Part shown: positions 6,078-13,572 of the stretch, piece by piece
Position numbering within the stretch: position 1 is the stretch's first letter
How the letters are laid out: each line of letters begins with the position of its first letter
Origin: Candidatus Omnitrophota bacterium
GTDB taxonomy: Bacteria; Omnitrophota; Gorgyraeia; JABMRN01
Reading direction: 5' to 3'
DNA: 15,430 bases
Assembly (NCBI GenBank): GCA_013202515.1
Contig: JABMRN010000162.1
Span: 1 to 15,430 of the forward strand
Program-made: the position numbers and the translations under genes
The notes under the pieces: model-generated
Told to the model about the DNA's origin: nothing
What the model saw: only the letters and a program-made list of their open reading frames with translations
Databases searched by the model: none

Positions 6078-7460
6078 TTGAACATACTCTTAGTCAAACC
6101 CTACAATATAAGCGACCACATTCAGCCGCCTCTTGGGCTCGGCTATCTCGCAACCGCAGTACGTAAAAATCACAAAGTTCAACTATTAGATTGTATCAAG
6201 ATGGGTATCAAGCAAGGAGATTTTACTTCTTACCTGGATCGTGATAATTACGATGCAGTCGGATTTCAATGCTATACTTACGACCTCCCCGTGTTAAAAC
6301 CCTTACTCGAGATGTGCAAAAAAAGAGGAATGCTGACACTTGTTGGGGGTCCTCATCCTTCGGCAGTTCCGGAAGAGACAATGGCTTACTTTGGCAAGGA
6401 TTTGGATTATTGTTTCCAGGGAGAGGCTGAGACAGGATTGCCCATGCTGCTTGATAGCATAGAATGGAAAAAAGAATCGGATAAAAGAGGAATTCCAGGT
6501 TTAGTTTGGAGAGAAAAGGGAAGAGTTATCGTAAATGAGAAAGATTACGTTGACAAGCTGGATGACCTTGGCACACCGGCCTGGGATCTCATACGTCCCC
6601 AGGAGTATCCAGAAGCCCAACACGGTGCCTTTTTTAAGAATTTCCCAATAGCACCAATAGTTGTAACAAGGGGATGTCCATATGCTTGTACCTTTTGTGC
6701 GGGTAACCTTATTTCAGGCAGAAAATGCCGCAAGAGAAGTCCAAAAGCCGTGGTAGAAGAAATAAAGACGCTTTACGATAAATATGGGATAAGGGAGATA
6801 CATGTAATAGACGATAATTTTACGTTAGATAAGAATTTTGCAAAAGAAGTACTAAAACTTATAAAAGAATCGAATTTAGAAATAAGCTGGGCTGTTCCAA
6901 ATGGCATCAGGATGGAATCCCTTGATGATGAACTTTTGAGGCTTATGAAACAAACCGGACTTTACCTGGTGAGCCTCGGAATAGAATCCGGTTCGGATAG
7001 AATACTGGAGTTAATGAAAAAGAAAACCACTACGTCCTTTATAGAAAAAACCATACGGCGCATAAGAAGTTTCGGTATCGACGTTGCCGGTTTTTTTATA
7101 ATAGGATTTCCTGGTGAAACGCTAAGTGACATAGAGAAAACCATAAAATTTTCCTTAAGGCTCGACCTTATTAGGGCGAATTATTTTACATATCTTCCGT
7201 TTCCTGGCACAGAGTCATACGAATCCATAAAGCGGGAAGAAGGGCTTGATAAGGTGAATTGGGATAAGTTTCTCTTCTTTGGGGCCTCTTATTCTCCAAA
7301 GGGTATCGATGCCACATTTTTAAGAGCATTGCAGAAAAAGGCATTTTTGAAGTTTTATTTACGGCCTGTCATTTTTTGGAGAAATATTATTCAAATCAAG
7401 TCTTTCAGGCATTTTAAATTCCTCTGTAAGCGTTTTTTTAACTGGATCCTTAAAAAATGA
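6078..7460 (+). CDS. B12-binding-domain radical SAM protein
   Basis: This 460-residue protein has an N-terminal cobalamin-binding-like Rossmann domain (about 1-130; ILLVKPYN at the start, LVGGPHPSAVPEE at 88-100). A radical SAM core follows, with the iron-sulfur motif C200-PYA-C204-TF-C207. Further core motifs are GIESGSDRILELMKKK (301-316), GFFIIGFPGET (338-348) and PFPGTES (374-380). The class includes BchE and the hopanoid enzymes HpnJ and HpnR, and carries out difficult carbon chemistry such as methylation or ring formation. Within a glycan operon it could modify a sugar or the lipid carrier, but the substrate cannot be told. The start is TTG, 2 bases after the previous stop, with no clear ribosome site, so coupling is likely. 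It ends in a basic, aromatic tail and overlaps the next gene by 4 bases. Confidence 0.9.
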   Translation: MNILLVKPYNISDHIQPPLGLGYLATAVRKNHKVQLLDCIKMGIKQGDFTSYLDRDNYDAVGFQCYTYDLPVLKPLLEMCKKRGMLTLVGGPHPSAVPEETMAYFGKDLDYCFQGEAETGLPMLLDSIEWKKESDKRGIPGLVWREKGRVIVNEKDYVDKLDDLGTPAWDLIRPQEYPEAQHGAFFKNFPIAPIVVTRGCPYACTFCAGNLISGRKCRKRSPKAVVEEIKTLYDKYGIREIHVIDDNFTLDKNFAKEVLKLIKESNLEISWAVPNGIRMESLDDELLRLMKQTGLYLVSLGIESGSDRILELMKKKTTTSFIEKTIRRIRSFGIDVAGFFIIGFPGETLSDIEKTIKFSLRLDLIRANYFTYLPFPGTESYESIKREEGLDKVNWDKFLFFGASYSPKGIDATFLRALQKKAFLKFYLRPVIFWRNIIQIKSFRHFKFLCKRFFNWILKK

Positions 7461-7864
7461 AATTGAATAAGAAAAATATCATAAAACTGATTTGTATTGT
7501 ATGGGTCATCTTCTGGGTAAATTTTATCCTAAGAGAACTTTTTTTTAAAGGCAGATTATTCCGAGACTACAAAGAGCTTATTTTTAAGAACGAGGAGCTG
7601 AGAAAGTCCTTTGTATACGGTATTAATTTTTACTCTCTTCTAAAATTGGCTCAGAAAGAATTACCAGAGAGTGCAACATTTTCCTTGGTGGGAGTGGAAA
7701 GATTATCTTTGGACTACCGCCGCGCAGTGTATTACCTATATCCTTTACTCGAATCCGAGAAGGCGGATTATCTTTTGGTGTACAAAAAATATGGATTTGT
7801 AAAGAACGGCTATAAGAAAATCGTAGCCGTCGATAGGGAAACGTTTATCCTAAAAAGAATATGA
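7457..7864 (+). CDS. Small single-pass membrane protein, possible detached GT-C C-terminal domain
   Basis: I do not recognise this 135-residue protein as a named family. It has a basic N-terminus (MKLNKKN), one hydrophobic segment about 8-26, then a soluble domain that would be periplasmic. The soluble part contains FSLVGVERLSLDYRRAVYYL and ADYLLVYKKYG, and ends in FILKRI. That pattern (a short strand, a call to sugar-polymer-like Y/R residues, then a terminal beta-rich piece ending in basic residues) resembles the C-terminal extracytoplasmic domains of bacterial GT-C proteins, including that of the gene at 9245-10840. It is linked by ATGA overlaps to the genes on both sides, the downstream one a GT-C-like membrane protein that lacks such a domain. 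It may form a complex with that protein; this is inference. Confidence 0.7.
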   Translation: MKLNKKNIIKLICIVWVIFWVNFILRELFFKGRLFRDYKELIFKNEELRKSFVYGINFYSLLKLAQKELPESATFSLVGVERLSLDYRRAVYYLYPLLESEKADYLLVYKKYGFVKNGYKKIVAVDRETFILKRI

Positions 7865-9252
7865 AAAATGTCATTATGATTCTTTCATGGTTTCTTGTTA
7901 CCGCATTTGTGGGATTTAACATATTGGCGGTGCTTGATAAAAAAAAGGCGATCGGAAATCTCGAATGTGCAGGTCTTTCTTTTTTGATAGGATTAGGAGC
8001 TATATCGATAGAGATGTTTCTAATAGGAGCAATAGGGTTAAAATTCAGGTTATCTTTTATACTTCTTCCTTGGATAGCGCTTTTTTTCTTCAACCTTGTT
8101 TTTTCTAGAGGTTGCTTTACGAGAAAGTCGAATTTTAGTATAAAGCGACTCTCGCTTTTTGAACAAGCAATTGTCGGACTTCTTTCATTTGAAGTATGTT
8201 ATACCTTTTTCCGTGCACTAATTAAACCCATAGAGGCATACGACAGCGTGAGTATATATGCACTCAAGAGTAAGATTCTATATATGGCACATACTATCCC
8301 GAAAGATTTCTTTACAGAAGTACTCAAGCCTTTCCACGGAGTTCATCCTGATTACCCGCTTTTGGTTTCGATGAGCGAAGTATGGTTTTATGCGTTTATA
8401 GGTAGTGTAAATGACTTTTTAGTGAAATCTATTTTTCCCGTATCGTTTCTGTGCTTTCTTGTTGCCTTTTATTTTATTTTAAAAAGGTTTGTCAAAAAAA
8501 GAATAACGGCCCTTCTTTTTACATTTGTGCTGGCGTCGATTGCTCAGTTTAATGCCTATGCCACGATTGGGGTGGCTGATTTACTTTTGGGTGTTAATTT
8601 TAGCTTGGGCCTATTTTATCTTTGTTTATGGATTAAGGATAAGGAGAAAAGTGCATATCTGTATATATCAGCGATGTTTTCTATGTTGGCGGTTTGGACA
8701 AAAAACGAAGGCATGATTTTAGCACTGATAATCTTGTTTGTTCTTTTTCTTGATACAGTTATTAGGCGCAGTTACTGCGATAAGGGTAAGCTGGTGTTAG
8801 TGAGTTTTTATTTTGTTGTAGTAGGTGCCTTTATTTTTGGATTTATAAGCTACAAAAACTCCCTTGGGCTAGTAAATGAGAATTTTAATCTTTCTATGAT
8901 AAATGGGGAAAATCTTCTCTCAGGACTGCGCAAAATTCCACTTGTTCTCTATGAGTATCAAAAACAATTTTTTGGATTTAAGAAATGGAACATTGTGTGG
9001 GTGATCTCCTTATTCTTGTTTATTTCAAGGTTTAAAGAATCTTTTAAAAGAGATAATTTATATGCAACGGTCCCCATCATTTTATTTTTTATTGGATACA
9101 CCGCTGTCTATATGTTTTCGGCTGTTGAAATCGACTTTTTTTTGCGGAAAACTACCTCGCGATTTTTTCTTCACATTCTTCCAGTTCTTGTCTTTTGGAT
9201 TGCATGCATAACGAAACAAGATAATGTAGGTGAGGCACTGCAAAATGCTTGA
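7861..9252 (+). CDS. Multi-pass membrane protein, GT-C glycosyltransferase-like
   Basis: A 463-residue integral membrane protein with about ten or more hydrophobic segments spread over its length. The first large loop holds IEAYDSVSIYALKSKILY (124-141) followed by HPDYPLL (162-168). An acidic residue (D128) with a nearby KxK and a later YPLL motif is typical of GT-C and RgtA/B-like transferases, where the aspartate acts in catalysis on the periplasmic side. Near the C-terminus, TSRFFLHILPV recalls the conserved arginine region of the fold. Such enzymes use polyprenyl-phosphate sugars as donors, and two synthases for such donors are in this operon. The protein ends soon after the last membrane segment, without the usual soluble tail. 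It overlaps its neighbours by 4 and 8 bases. The GT-C call is moderate; membrane topology is firm. Confidence 0.75.
   Translation: MKNVIMILSWFLVTAFVGFNILAVLDKKKAIGNLECAGLSFLIGLGAISIEMFLIGAIGLKFRLSFILLPWIALFFFNLVFSRGCFTRKSNFSIKRLSLFEQAIVGLLSFEVCYTFFRALIKPIEAYDSVSIYALKSKILYMAHTIPKDFFTEVLKPFHGVHPDYPLLVSMSEVWFYAFIGSVNDFLVKSIFPVSFLCFLVAFYFILKRFVKKRITALLFTFVLASIAQFNAYATIGVADLLLGVNFSLGLFYLCLWIKDKEKSAYLYISAMFSMLAVWTKNEGMILALIILFVLFLDTVIRRSYCDKGKLVLVSFYFVVVGAFIFGFISYKNSLGLVNENFNLSMINGENLLSGLRKIPLVLYEYQKQFFGFKKWNIVWVISLFLFISRFKESFKRDNLYATVPIILFFIGYTAVYMFSAVEIDFFLRKTTSRFFLHILPVLVFWIACITKQDNVGEALQNA
9232..9235 (+). promoter_or_regulatory. Ribosome site that decides the start at 9245
   Basis: GAGG lies 9 bases before ATG 9245. 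A GTG at 9230 in the same frame would add five residues, but it lies before this site and has nothing of its own upstream. The ATG gives an ATGCTTGA overlap with the preceding stop. Confidence 0.6.
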
Positions 9253-10840
9253 ATTTAAAAAAATTATTGAAAAGCGACTAATTATTATATTGCTACTTGT
9301 AAGCGCCTGTGCCATATTTATCTCATGTAATAAATATTGGGCACCTTACGACGAGGGGATAGTCACGGTAGCTGCCGAAAGATTTACGCAGGGTGAAGTG
9401 CTGTACCGGGATTTTTTCATTATTATGTATCCTCCGGGACAAGTATTCATGCTGTCTCTTTTGTATAAGATATTTGGCGTGACTCTTGGCGTCGGAAGAA
9501 TATACACAGGTTTTGTCCATATCTTTATCGCCCTTCTTGTATATATGATGTGCTACCACCTTACGAGAAAAAAGGGTATTTCCGTTATATGCTGGTTGTT
9601 CGCGCTTTTTTCTCTGGCGCCACGACTAGGTGCTATCCCGTCACCGATATGGCCCGGAATAGCTTTAGGACTATTTTCAGTATATCTTTTTATGCTATAT
9701 GTAAAGTCCGAAAAACGCTCTTTACTCCTATTATGTGGACTCACGTGTGGCCTTTCGGCTATCTTCAGACACGATATAGGTATTTTTGCATTTATTTCCA
9801 TTTTTATAACGCTCATTCTTTTTAGAAAGGGGCTTAAGCCCTTAATCTTTTTTATTATGAGCTTCGCTGTTTTGCCAGCCGCTGTTTTTATTTATCTATT
9901 CTCCAAAGGTGCCTTGCCGGATGCTTTTGAATCTCTATTTTTGTTTCCAGCTATTCACCAAAAGACGGCGCTCATTAACTTTCCGAATATGTGCTTTAAT
10001 CCGATTATGATATTTCACAAGAGCCTTTATTTCATAAAGGTAAACCAGTATTATATACCGATTTTTATATATTTGATTACAGCTGTACTTCTTATCAAGA
10101 AACTGATCCTAAAGCGTGTCTTTGACGAAAGGGAGATTGGATTACTTGCGCTGCTTCTATTCGGTATCCTGACATTTAACCAGGTACGGATAAGGACAGA
10201 TCCGGCACATCTTTTGACTGTCATATTTCCTTCTATTGTCCTTTTCGGGTACCTTATGAACGTCAGTATTTGTGAAAAAATGACAAATAGGCCCGCAAGA
10301 TATATTTACAATGTGTGCGTTTTTTTTGTACTATTTCTTTTCTCCCTGCTTCTTGTAAAGAATATGGATAAGTTCATTAAGAACGTTTTTAGAAAACCCC
10401 TAAAAAAGAAGATAATATTAACACGCTTTGATAGAGGTAGTGTTTATATACCAAAGGAGGATCAAAGCATAAAAGATGCAGTATCCTACATAAAAAACAA
10501 TACTGAAAATGGCGAACGTATTTACGTAGGAAACTCTGCCCATTGGAAAGATGATTTCGGGGGAAGCCTTCTTTTTTATACTCTCTGTGAAAGATTGCCA
10601 TGTACCAAATTCTATGAATTAGCGCCTGGGCTGATTACGCAGAGAAAGGTTCAGGAGGAGATAAAAGGGTCTATATCCGAGGGTGACGTGAAGTTTATTA
10701 TATTACAGGATGTAGATCTACCGAATATCGCGAAAAGTAAGATTGACATTGATAAGATAATATTAGATAATTTCATTGAGCAGAACTATAAGCTGGTAAA
10801 GAAGTATGGCAAGTACGGTATTTACAAGAAAGTTAATTGA
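9245..10840 (+). CDS. GT39/ArnT-like GT-C glycosyltransferase
   Basis: A 531-residue membrane enzyme with an N-terminal TM about 11-28, then the first periplasmic loop YWAPYDEGIVTVAAERFTQG (31-50) with the D36-E37 pair expected of GT39/ArnT-like catalysis. LYRDFF and MYPPGQVF (61-68) follow. A series of hydrophobic helices extends to about residue 370, and the last 150 residues or so are a soluble, presumably periplasmic domain (VGNSAHWKDDFGG, FIILQDVDLP, ending IYKKV). The family moves sugars from polyprenyl phosphate to lipid or protein acceptors outside the inner membrane. It overlaps the upstream GT-C-like gene by 8 bases and the phosphatase by 1. The donor is probably made by one of the DPM1-like proteins in the cluster; the acceptor is unknown. 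Confidence 0.85.
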   Translation: MLEFKKIIEKRLIIILLLVSACAIFISCNKYWAPYDEGIVTVAAERFTQGEVLYRDFFIIMYPPGQVFMLSLLYKIFGVTLGVGRIYTGFVHIFIALLVYMMCYHLTRKKGISVICWLFALFSLAPRLGAIPSPIWPGIALGLFSVYLFMLYVKSEKRSLLLLCGLTCGLSAIFRHDIGIFAFISIFITLILFRKGLKPLIFFIMSFAVLPAAVFIYLFSKGALPDAFESLFLFPAIHQKTALINFPNMCFNPIMIFHKSLYFIKVNQYYIPIFIYLITAVLLIKKLILKRVFDEREIGLLALLLFGILTFNQVRIRTDPAHLLTVIFPSIVLFGYLMNVSICEKMTNRPARYIYNVCVFFVLFLFSLLLVKNMDKFIKNVFRKPLKKKIILTRFDRGSVYIPKEDQSIKDAVSYIKNNTENGERIYVGNSAHWKDDFGGSLLFYTLCERLPCTKFYELAPGLITQRKVQEEIKGSISEGDVKFIILQDVDLPNIAKSKIDIDKIILDNFIEQNYKLVKKYGKYGIYKKVN

Positions 10841-11403
10841 TGAAAAAGGTTATATTTCTCGATAGGGATGGTGTGATAAATAAAGATCCAGGTGGGTGGA
10901 CAGAGCATAGTTATGTTACCACCCTAGATCAGCTTATTTTTCTGCAGGGTTCAATTGAAGCCGTAAAAAAACTATACGATGCTGGCTACGATATAGTAGT
11001 CATATCCAACCAGGCCGGGATCAGTAAGGGCCATTATACAGTGGAAAGGTTGGAAGAAATAAATTCTAAAATGATTAATGCCTTGGAGAAAGCCGGTGCT
11101 AGACTTAAAAAGACTTACTACTGTGTTCATCAAACAAATGATAATTGTGACTGCCGAAAACCCAAGACCGGACTTTTTGACAAAGCAAAAAGAGAACTCG
11201 GCATAGAGATAGCTGGTAACTTTTTTGTCGGTGACGGAAAAATGGATGTTGAAGCAGGGAAGAAGGCCGGGCTTAGAACAATTTTGGTGCTGAGCGGAAA
11301 AAGTTCGATGAAAGACGTTATGGCCTGGCAGATAAAACCAGATTTTGTATTCAAGGATTTAAAAGAAGCTGTGCAATTTATTTTGAAAGGAAGGGAAACG
11401 TGA
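10840..11403 (+). CDS. gmhB: D-glycero-D-manno-heptose 1,7-bisphosphate 7-phosphatase-like HAD enzyme
   Basis: This 187-residue cytoplasmic HAD-IIIA phosphatase removes one phosphate in making activated heptose for LPS core or surface glycans. FLDRDGVIN (6-14) gives nucleophile D8 and acid D10. ISNQAG (55-60) is motif II, and CRKPKTG (105-111) with K107 is motif III. VGDGKMDVEAG (130-140) carries the metal-binding D132 and D136. The zinc loop C95-x-H97-x5-C103-x-C105 is the hallmark of GmhB and its relatives. Histidinol-phosphate phosphatases share the fold, so the substrate rests partly on context: WaaE-like transferases and sugar epimerases surround it. The ATG at 10840 overlaps the previous TGA by one base and is preferred to an in-frame TTG one codon earlier. 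The other heptose genes (gmhA, hldE, hldD) are not in the window. Confidence 0.85.
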   Translation: MKKVIFLDRDGVINKDPGGWTEHSYVTTLDQLIFLQGSIEAVKKLYDAGYDIVVISNQAGISKGHYTVERLEEINSKMINALEKAGARLKKTYYCVHQTNDNCDCRKPKTGLFDKAKRELGIEIAGNFFVGDGKMDVEAGKKAGLRTILVLSGKSSMKDVMAWQIKPDFVFKDLKEAVQFILKGRET

Positions 11404-12440
11404 GGATACTTATTACTGGCGGTGCAGGCATGGTCGGAAGCCATGCAGCGGTATATTATGCCAGAAAAAAATGTAAAGTCATTGTTTTAGACAATCTCAT
11501 GAGATCAAAACTTTTCGGATATAGTAGAAAAAGTGTAGAATATAATTGGAGGTACCTCAAGACATTTAAAAATGTTGAACACGTAAGGTCCGACATAAGA
11601 AATAGATATATATTAAAAAAGATATTTAAAGAGGGGATAGATCTTGTTATACATGCAGCTGCTCAGCCGGGTGTCGGATTCTCTATAAATAATCCAGAAG
11701 AAGATTATTCAATAAATGCCTATGGCACGTTCAATCTGCTGGAATCAATGAGGCTGTTTTCTAAAAAACCAGGAATTTTTATATATTGCTCTACAAACAA
11801 AGTATATGGTGAGAATGTATCAAAAATTCAACTTTATGAACGAAAAAAAAGGTACATCTTTAAGGGCGTAAAGGGTGTGAGTGAAACAATGGGGATTGAT
11901 TTGACCGGGCATACTCCTTACGGCGCCAGTAAATACACGGGCGATCTATATGCCCAGGAACACGCCCATATGTATGGCATTAAGACAGGGGTATTCAGAA
12001 TGAGTTGTATTTACGGAACCCGACAGTTTGGATTCGAGGATCAGGGCTGGATTGCCCATTTTATAATATCCAATCTTAAAGACAAGCCTGTTACAATTTT
12101 TGGCAACGGAAAGCAAGTTAGAGATGTTTTATATGTTGAGGACTTAATTAAGGCATTTCATGCGTTTGCAAAATCTGAATTGAAATCAGGAGTTTTTAAT
12201 ATCGGAGGAGGACCGAATAATACAATATCGCTTCTTGAATTTATTGACATAGTAGAAAAGAAGACTGGAAAACCTATGGATTTGAATTTTGGAGAATGGA
12301 GACCATCAGATCAAAAAGTGTATATTTCGGATGTATCTAAAGTTACAAAAGCGCTGAAATGGCATACCAAAATTTCAGTAAAAGAAGGCGTTGATAAACT
12401 CATAAAGTGGACAAGAGACAATCTTCACTTTTTCAACTAA
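11400..12440 (+). CDS. CDP-paratose 2-epimerase-like SDR (RfbE/Tyv-type)
   Basis: A 346-residue extended SDR nucleotide-sugar enzyme. ITGGAGMVGSH (5-15) is the NAD-binding glycine motif with D31 after strand 2. CSTNKVYGE (130-138) precedes the catalytic Y174-x3-K178 in TPYGASKYTGD. The segments STNKVYG, RMSCIYGTRQFGFEDQGW, FGNGKQVRDVLYVEDLI, FNIGGG and PSDQKVYISDVSKV closely match CDP-paratose/CDP-tyvelose 2-epimerase (RfbE) as I know it. RfbE inverts C2 of a 3,6-dideoxyhexose. The dideoxysugar genes that usually accompany it (rfbF, rfbG, rfbH, rfbS) are absent from the window, so the real substrate may be another nucleotide sugar. The start is GTG, overlapping the GmhB-like stop by 4 bases, with AAGGAAGGG just upstream. 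Confidence 0.85.
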   Translation: MRILITGGAGMVGSHAAVYYARKKCKVIVLDNLMRSKLFGYSRKSVEYNWRYLKTFKNVEHVRSDIRNRYILKKIFKEGIDLVIHAAAQPGVGFSINNPEEDYSINAYGTFNLLESMRLFSKKPGIFIYCSTNKVYGENVSKIQLYERKKRYIFKGVKGVSETMGIDLTGHTPYGASKYTGDLYAQEHAHMYGIKTGVFRMSCIYGTRQFGFEDQGWIAHFIISNLKDKPVTIFGNGKQVRDVLYVEDLIKAFHAFAKSELKSGVFNIGGGPNNTISLLEFIDIVEKKTGKPMDLNFGEWRPSDQKVYISDVSKVTKALKWHTKISVKEGVDKLIKWTRDNLHFFN

Positions 12441-12444
12441 CGCC

Positions 12445-13572
12445 ATGATTAAGGAAAAATTTTTGAAAAGCATAATAATTACAACTGTAGCAGTACTGGT
12501 TATCATAATTTCCGCAGATAGACTGCTTAAGCTGTATGAAAACCATGTTGCGCGCCAGGATATTCAGAAACAATGCGCTCTAAATCCTGGTATAAGCGCT
12601 AAACAGCAGGTGGATTATAACCGTGCAACGCAATTCCGCCTGGAACCTTATACTGTTTTCGGTTTAAAGCCGAATTTTAAATCCGATACGGTAAATATCA
12701 ACTCATTAGGATTAAGAGGAGAAGGGATTCAGAAAGAAAGGGATGATTGTTATAGAATAGTTGTTCTTGGAGGATCAGCTGTTTTTGGCGGTTCAGTATC
12801 TGACGATAATCATACCTTTTGCAAATTGCTTGAGAAGCAAATAAAACGTGAAGCAAACGCTAACGTAGAGGTGATAAATGCAGGCATCCCGGCATTTATT
12901 TCCATGCAGGAGTTAATCCTTTTTGAAGATAAGATAATAGAGTTAAAACCTGATCTTGTTATCGTGTTTGACGGTTTTAATGATGCGCTGACAATTTTAA
13001 AGAGAGAGAAAAGACCCAACTATCCGTGGTGGTTTTCCGAGATAGAAAAAATATATTATACTTCAATCTCGAGGCTTTTTATGGAAAAAAGATTAAGAAA
13101 ATATAGGCCAACTAAGCATTTAATTAATTGGCTGGATAAAAGAAAGAATAAAGGCATTTTATATACTGTGGTGCCAGAGGCGGTTGATTTTTACAAAAGG
13201 AATTTAGACATGATTTGTCATCTTGCAGAATCATACAACATAGATGTATTATTGGTTTTCCAGCCAATGGCTATATATAAGAAAAACCTGACAGAAAATG
13301 AGAAAAAGATAATCCGCAATTTAGATAGCAATTATACAAAGGCGCTTAGCGAGATGTGCAATGCAGAAAAAGAAGCGATGGCTTATGTTGCGGCAAAAAA
13401 CAATGTGTCTTTTGCGGACGGAGCATCTTTCTTTACGGGTATCCATCAGAATATTTTTATTGACGAGGTTCACTTTAATCAACTTGGTCATGAAATAACG
13501 GCCGAATCATTGTATGAAATATTATGCGACAAGTATAATCAAGGAGGACCGTGGACAAGAAAAATAAAATAA
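12445..13572 (+). CDS. Membrane-anchored SGNH/GDSL hydrolase
   Basis: This 375-residue protein has an N-terminal anchor about 8-24, so the catalytic part should lie in the periplasm. INSLGLRG (85-92) introduces the hydrolase domain. Block I is VLGGSAVFGGS (107-117) with nucleophile S111; block II is NAGIPAF (145-151, G147); block III is FDGFNDAL (175-182, N179); block V is DEVHFNQLGH with D340 and H343. All SGNH catalytic positions are therefore present. Relatives in polysaccharide clusters are esterases or acyltransferases acting on sugar O-acyl groups. PW-rich and basic segments (about 183-240) separate blocks III and V. Only 4 bases separate it from the previous stop and no ribosome site is visible, so translation is probably coupled. 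It overlaps the next gene by 22 bases. The substrate is unknown. Confidence 0.85.
   Translation: MIKEKFLKSIIITTVAVLVIIISADRLLKLYENHVARQDIQKQCALNPGISAKQQVDYNRATQFRLEPYTVFGLKPNFKSDTVNINSLGLRGEGIQKERDDCYRIVVLGGSAVFGGSVSDDNHTFCKLLEKQIKREANANVEVINAGIPAFISMQELILFEDKIIELKPDLVIVFDGFNDALTILKREKRPNYPWWFSEIEKIYYTSISRLFMEKRLRKYRPTKHLINWLDKRKNKGILYTVVPEAVDFYKRNLDMICHLAESYNIDVLLVFQPMAIYKKNLTENEKKIIRNLDSNYTKALSEMCNAEKEAMAYVAAKNNVSFADGASFFTGIHQNIFIDEVHFNQLGHEITAESLYEILCDKYNQGGPWTRKIK
13541..13547 (+). promoter_or_regulatory. Strong ribosome site inside the SGNH hydrolase gene
   Basis: AAGGAGG lies only 3 bases before GTG 13551, which is short spacing unless AAGG is the core that pairs. It sets the start of the next gene inside the end of the hydrolase gene; no ATG in that frame lies before the conserved TAGIGHKKA motif. 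Confidence 0.6.

Noticed and set aside
9230..9244. GTG start at 9230 for the GT39-like protein
   Set aside because: The GAGG ribosome site lies after it and fits ATG 9245.
8525..9825. Extra plus-strand frames at 8525-8716 and 9550-9825
   Set aside because: Out of frame inside the GT-C genes, with compositions typical of frame-shifted membrane protein code.
9830..9841. Palindrome gggcttaagccc in the GT39-like gene
   Set aside because: Twelve bases in coding sequence, expected by chance, no T-run or repeat copies seen.
10837..10839. TTG start at 10837 for the GmhB-like protein
   Set aside because: The next codon is ATG at 10840, giving a common one-base stop/start overlap and DRDGVIN at the usual distance.
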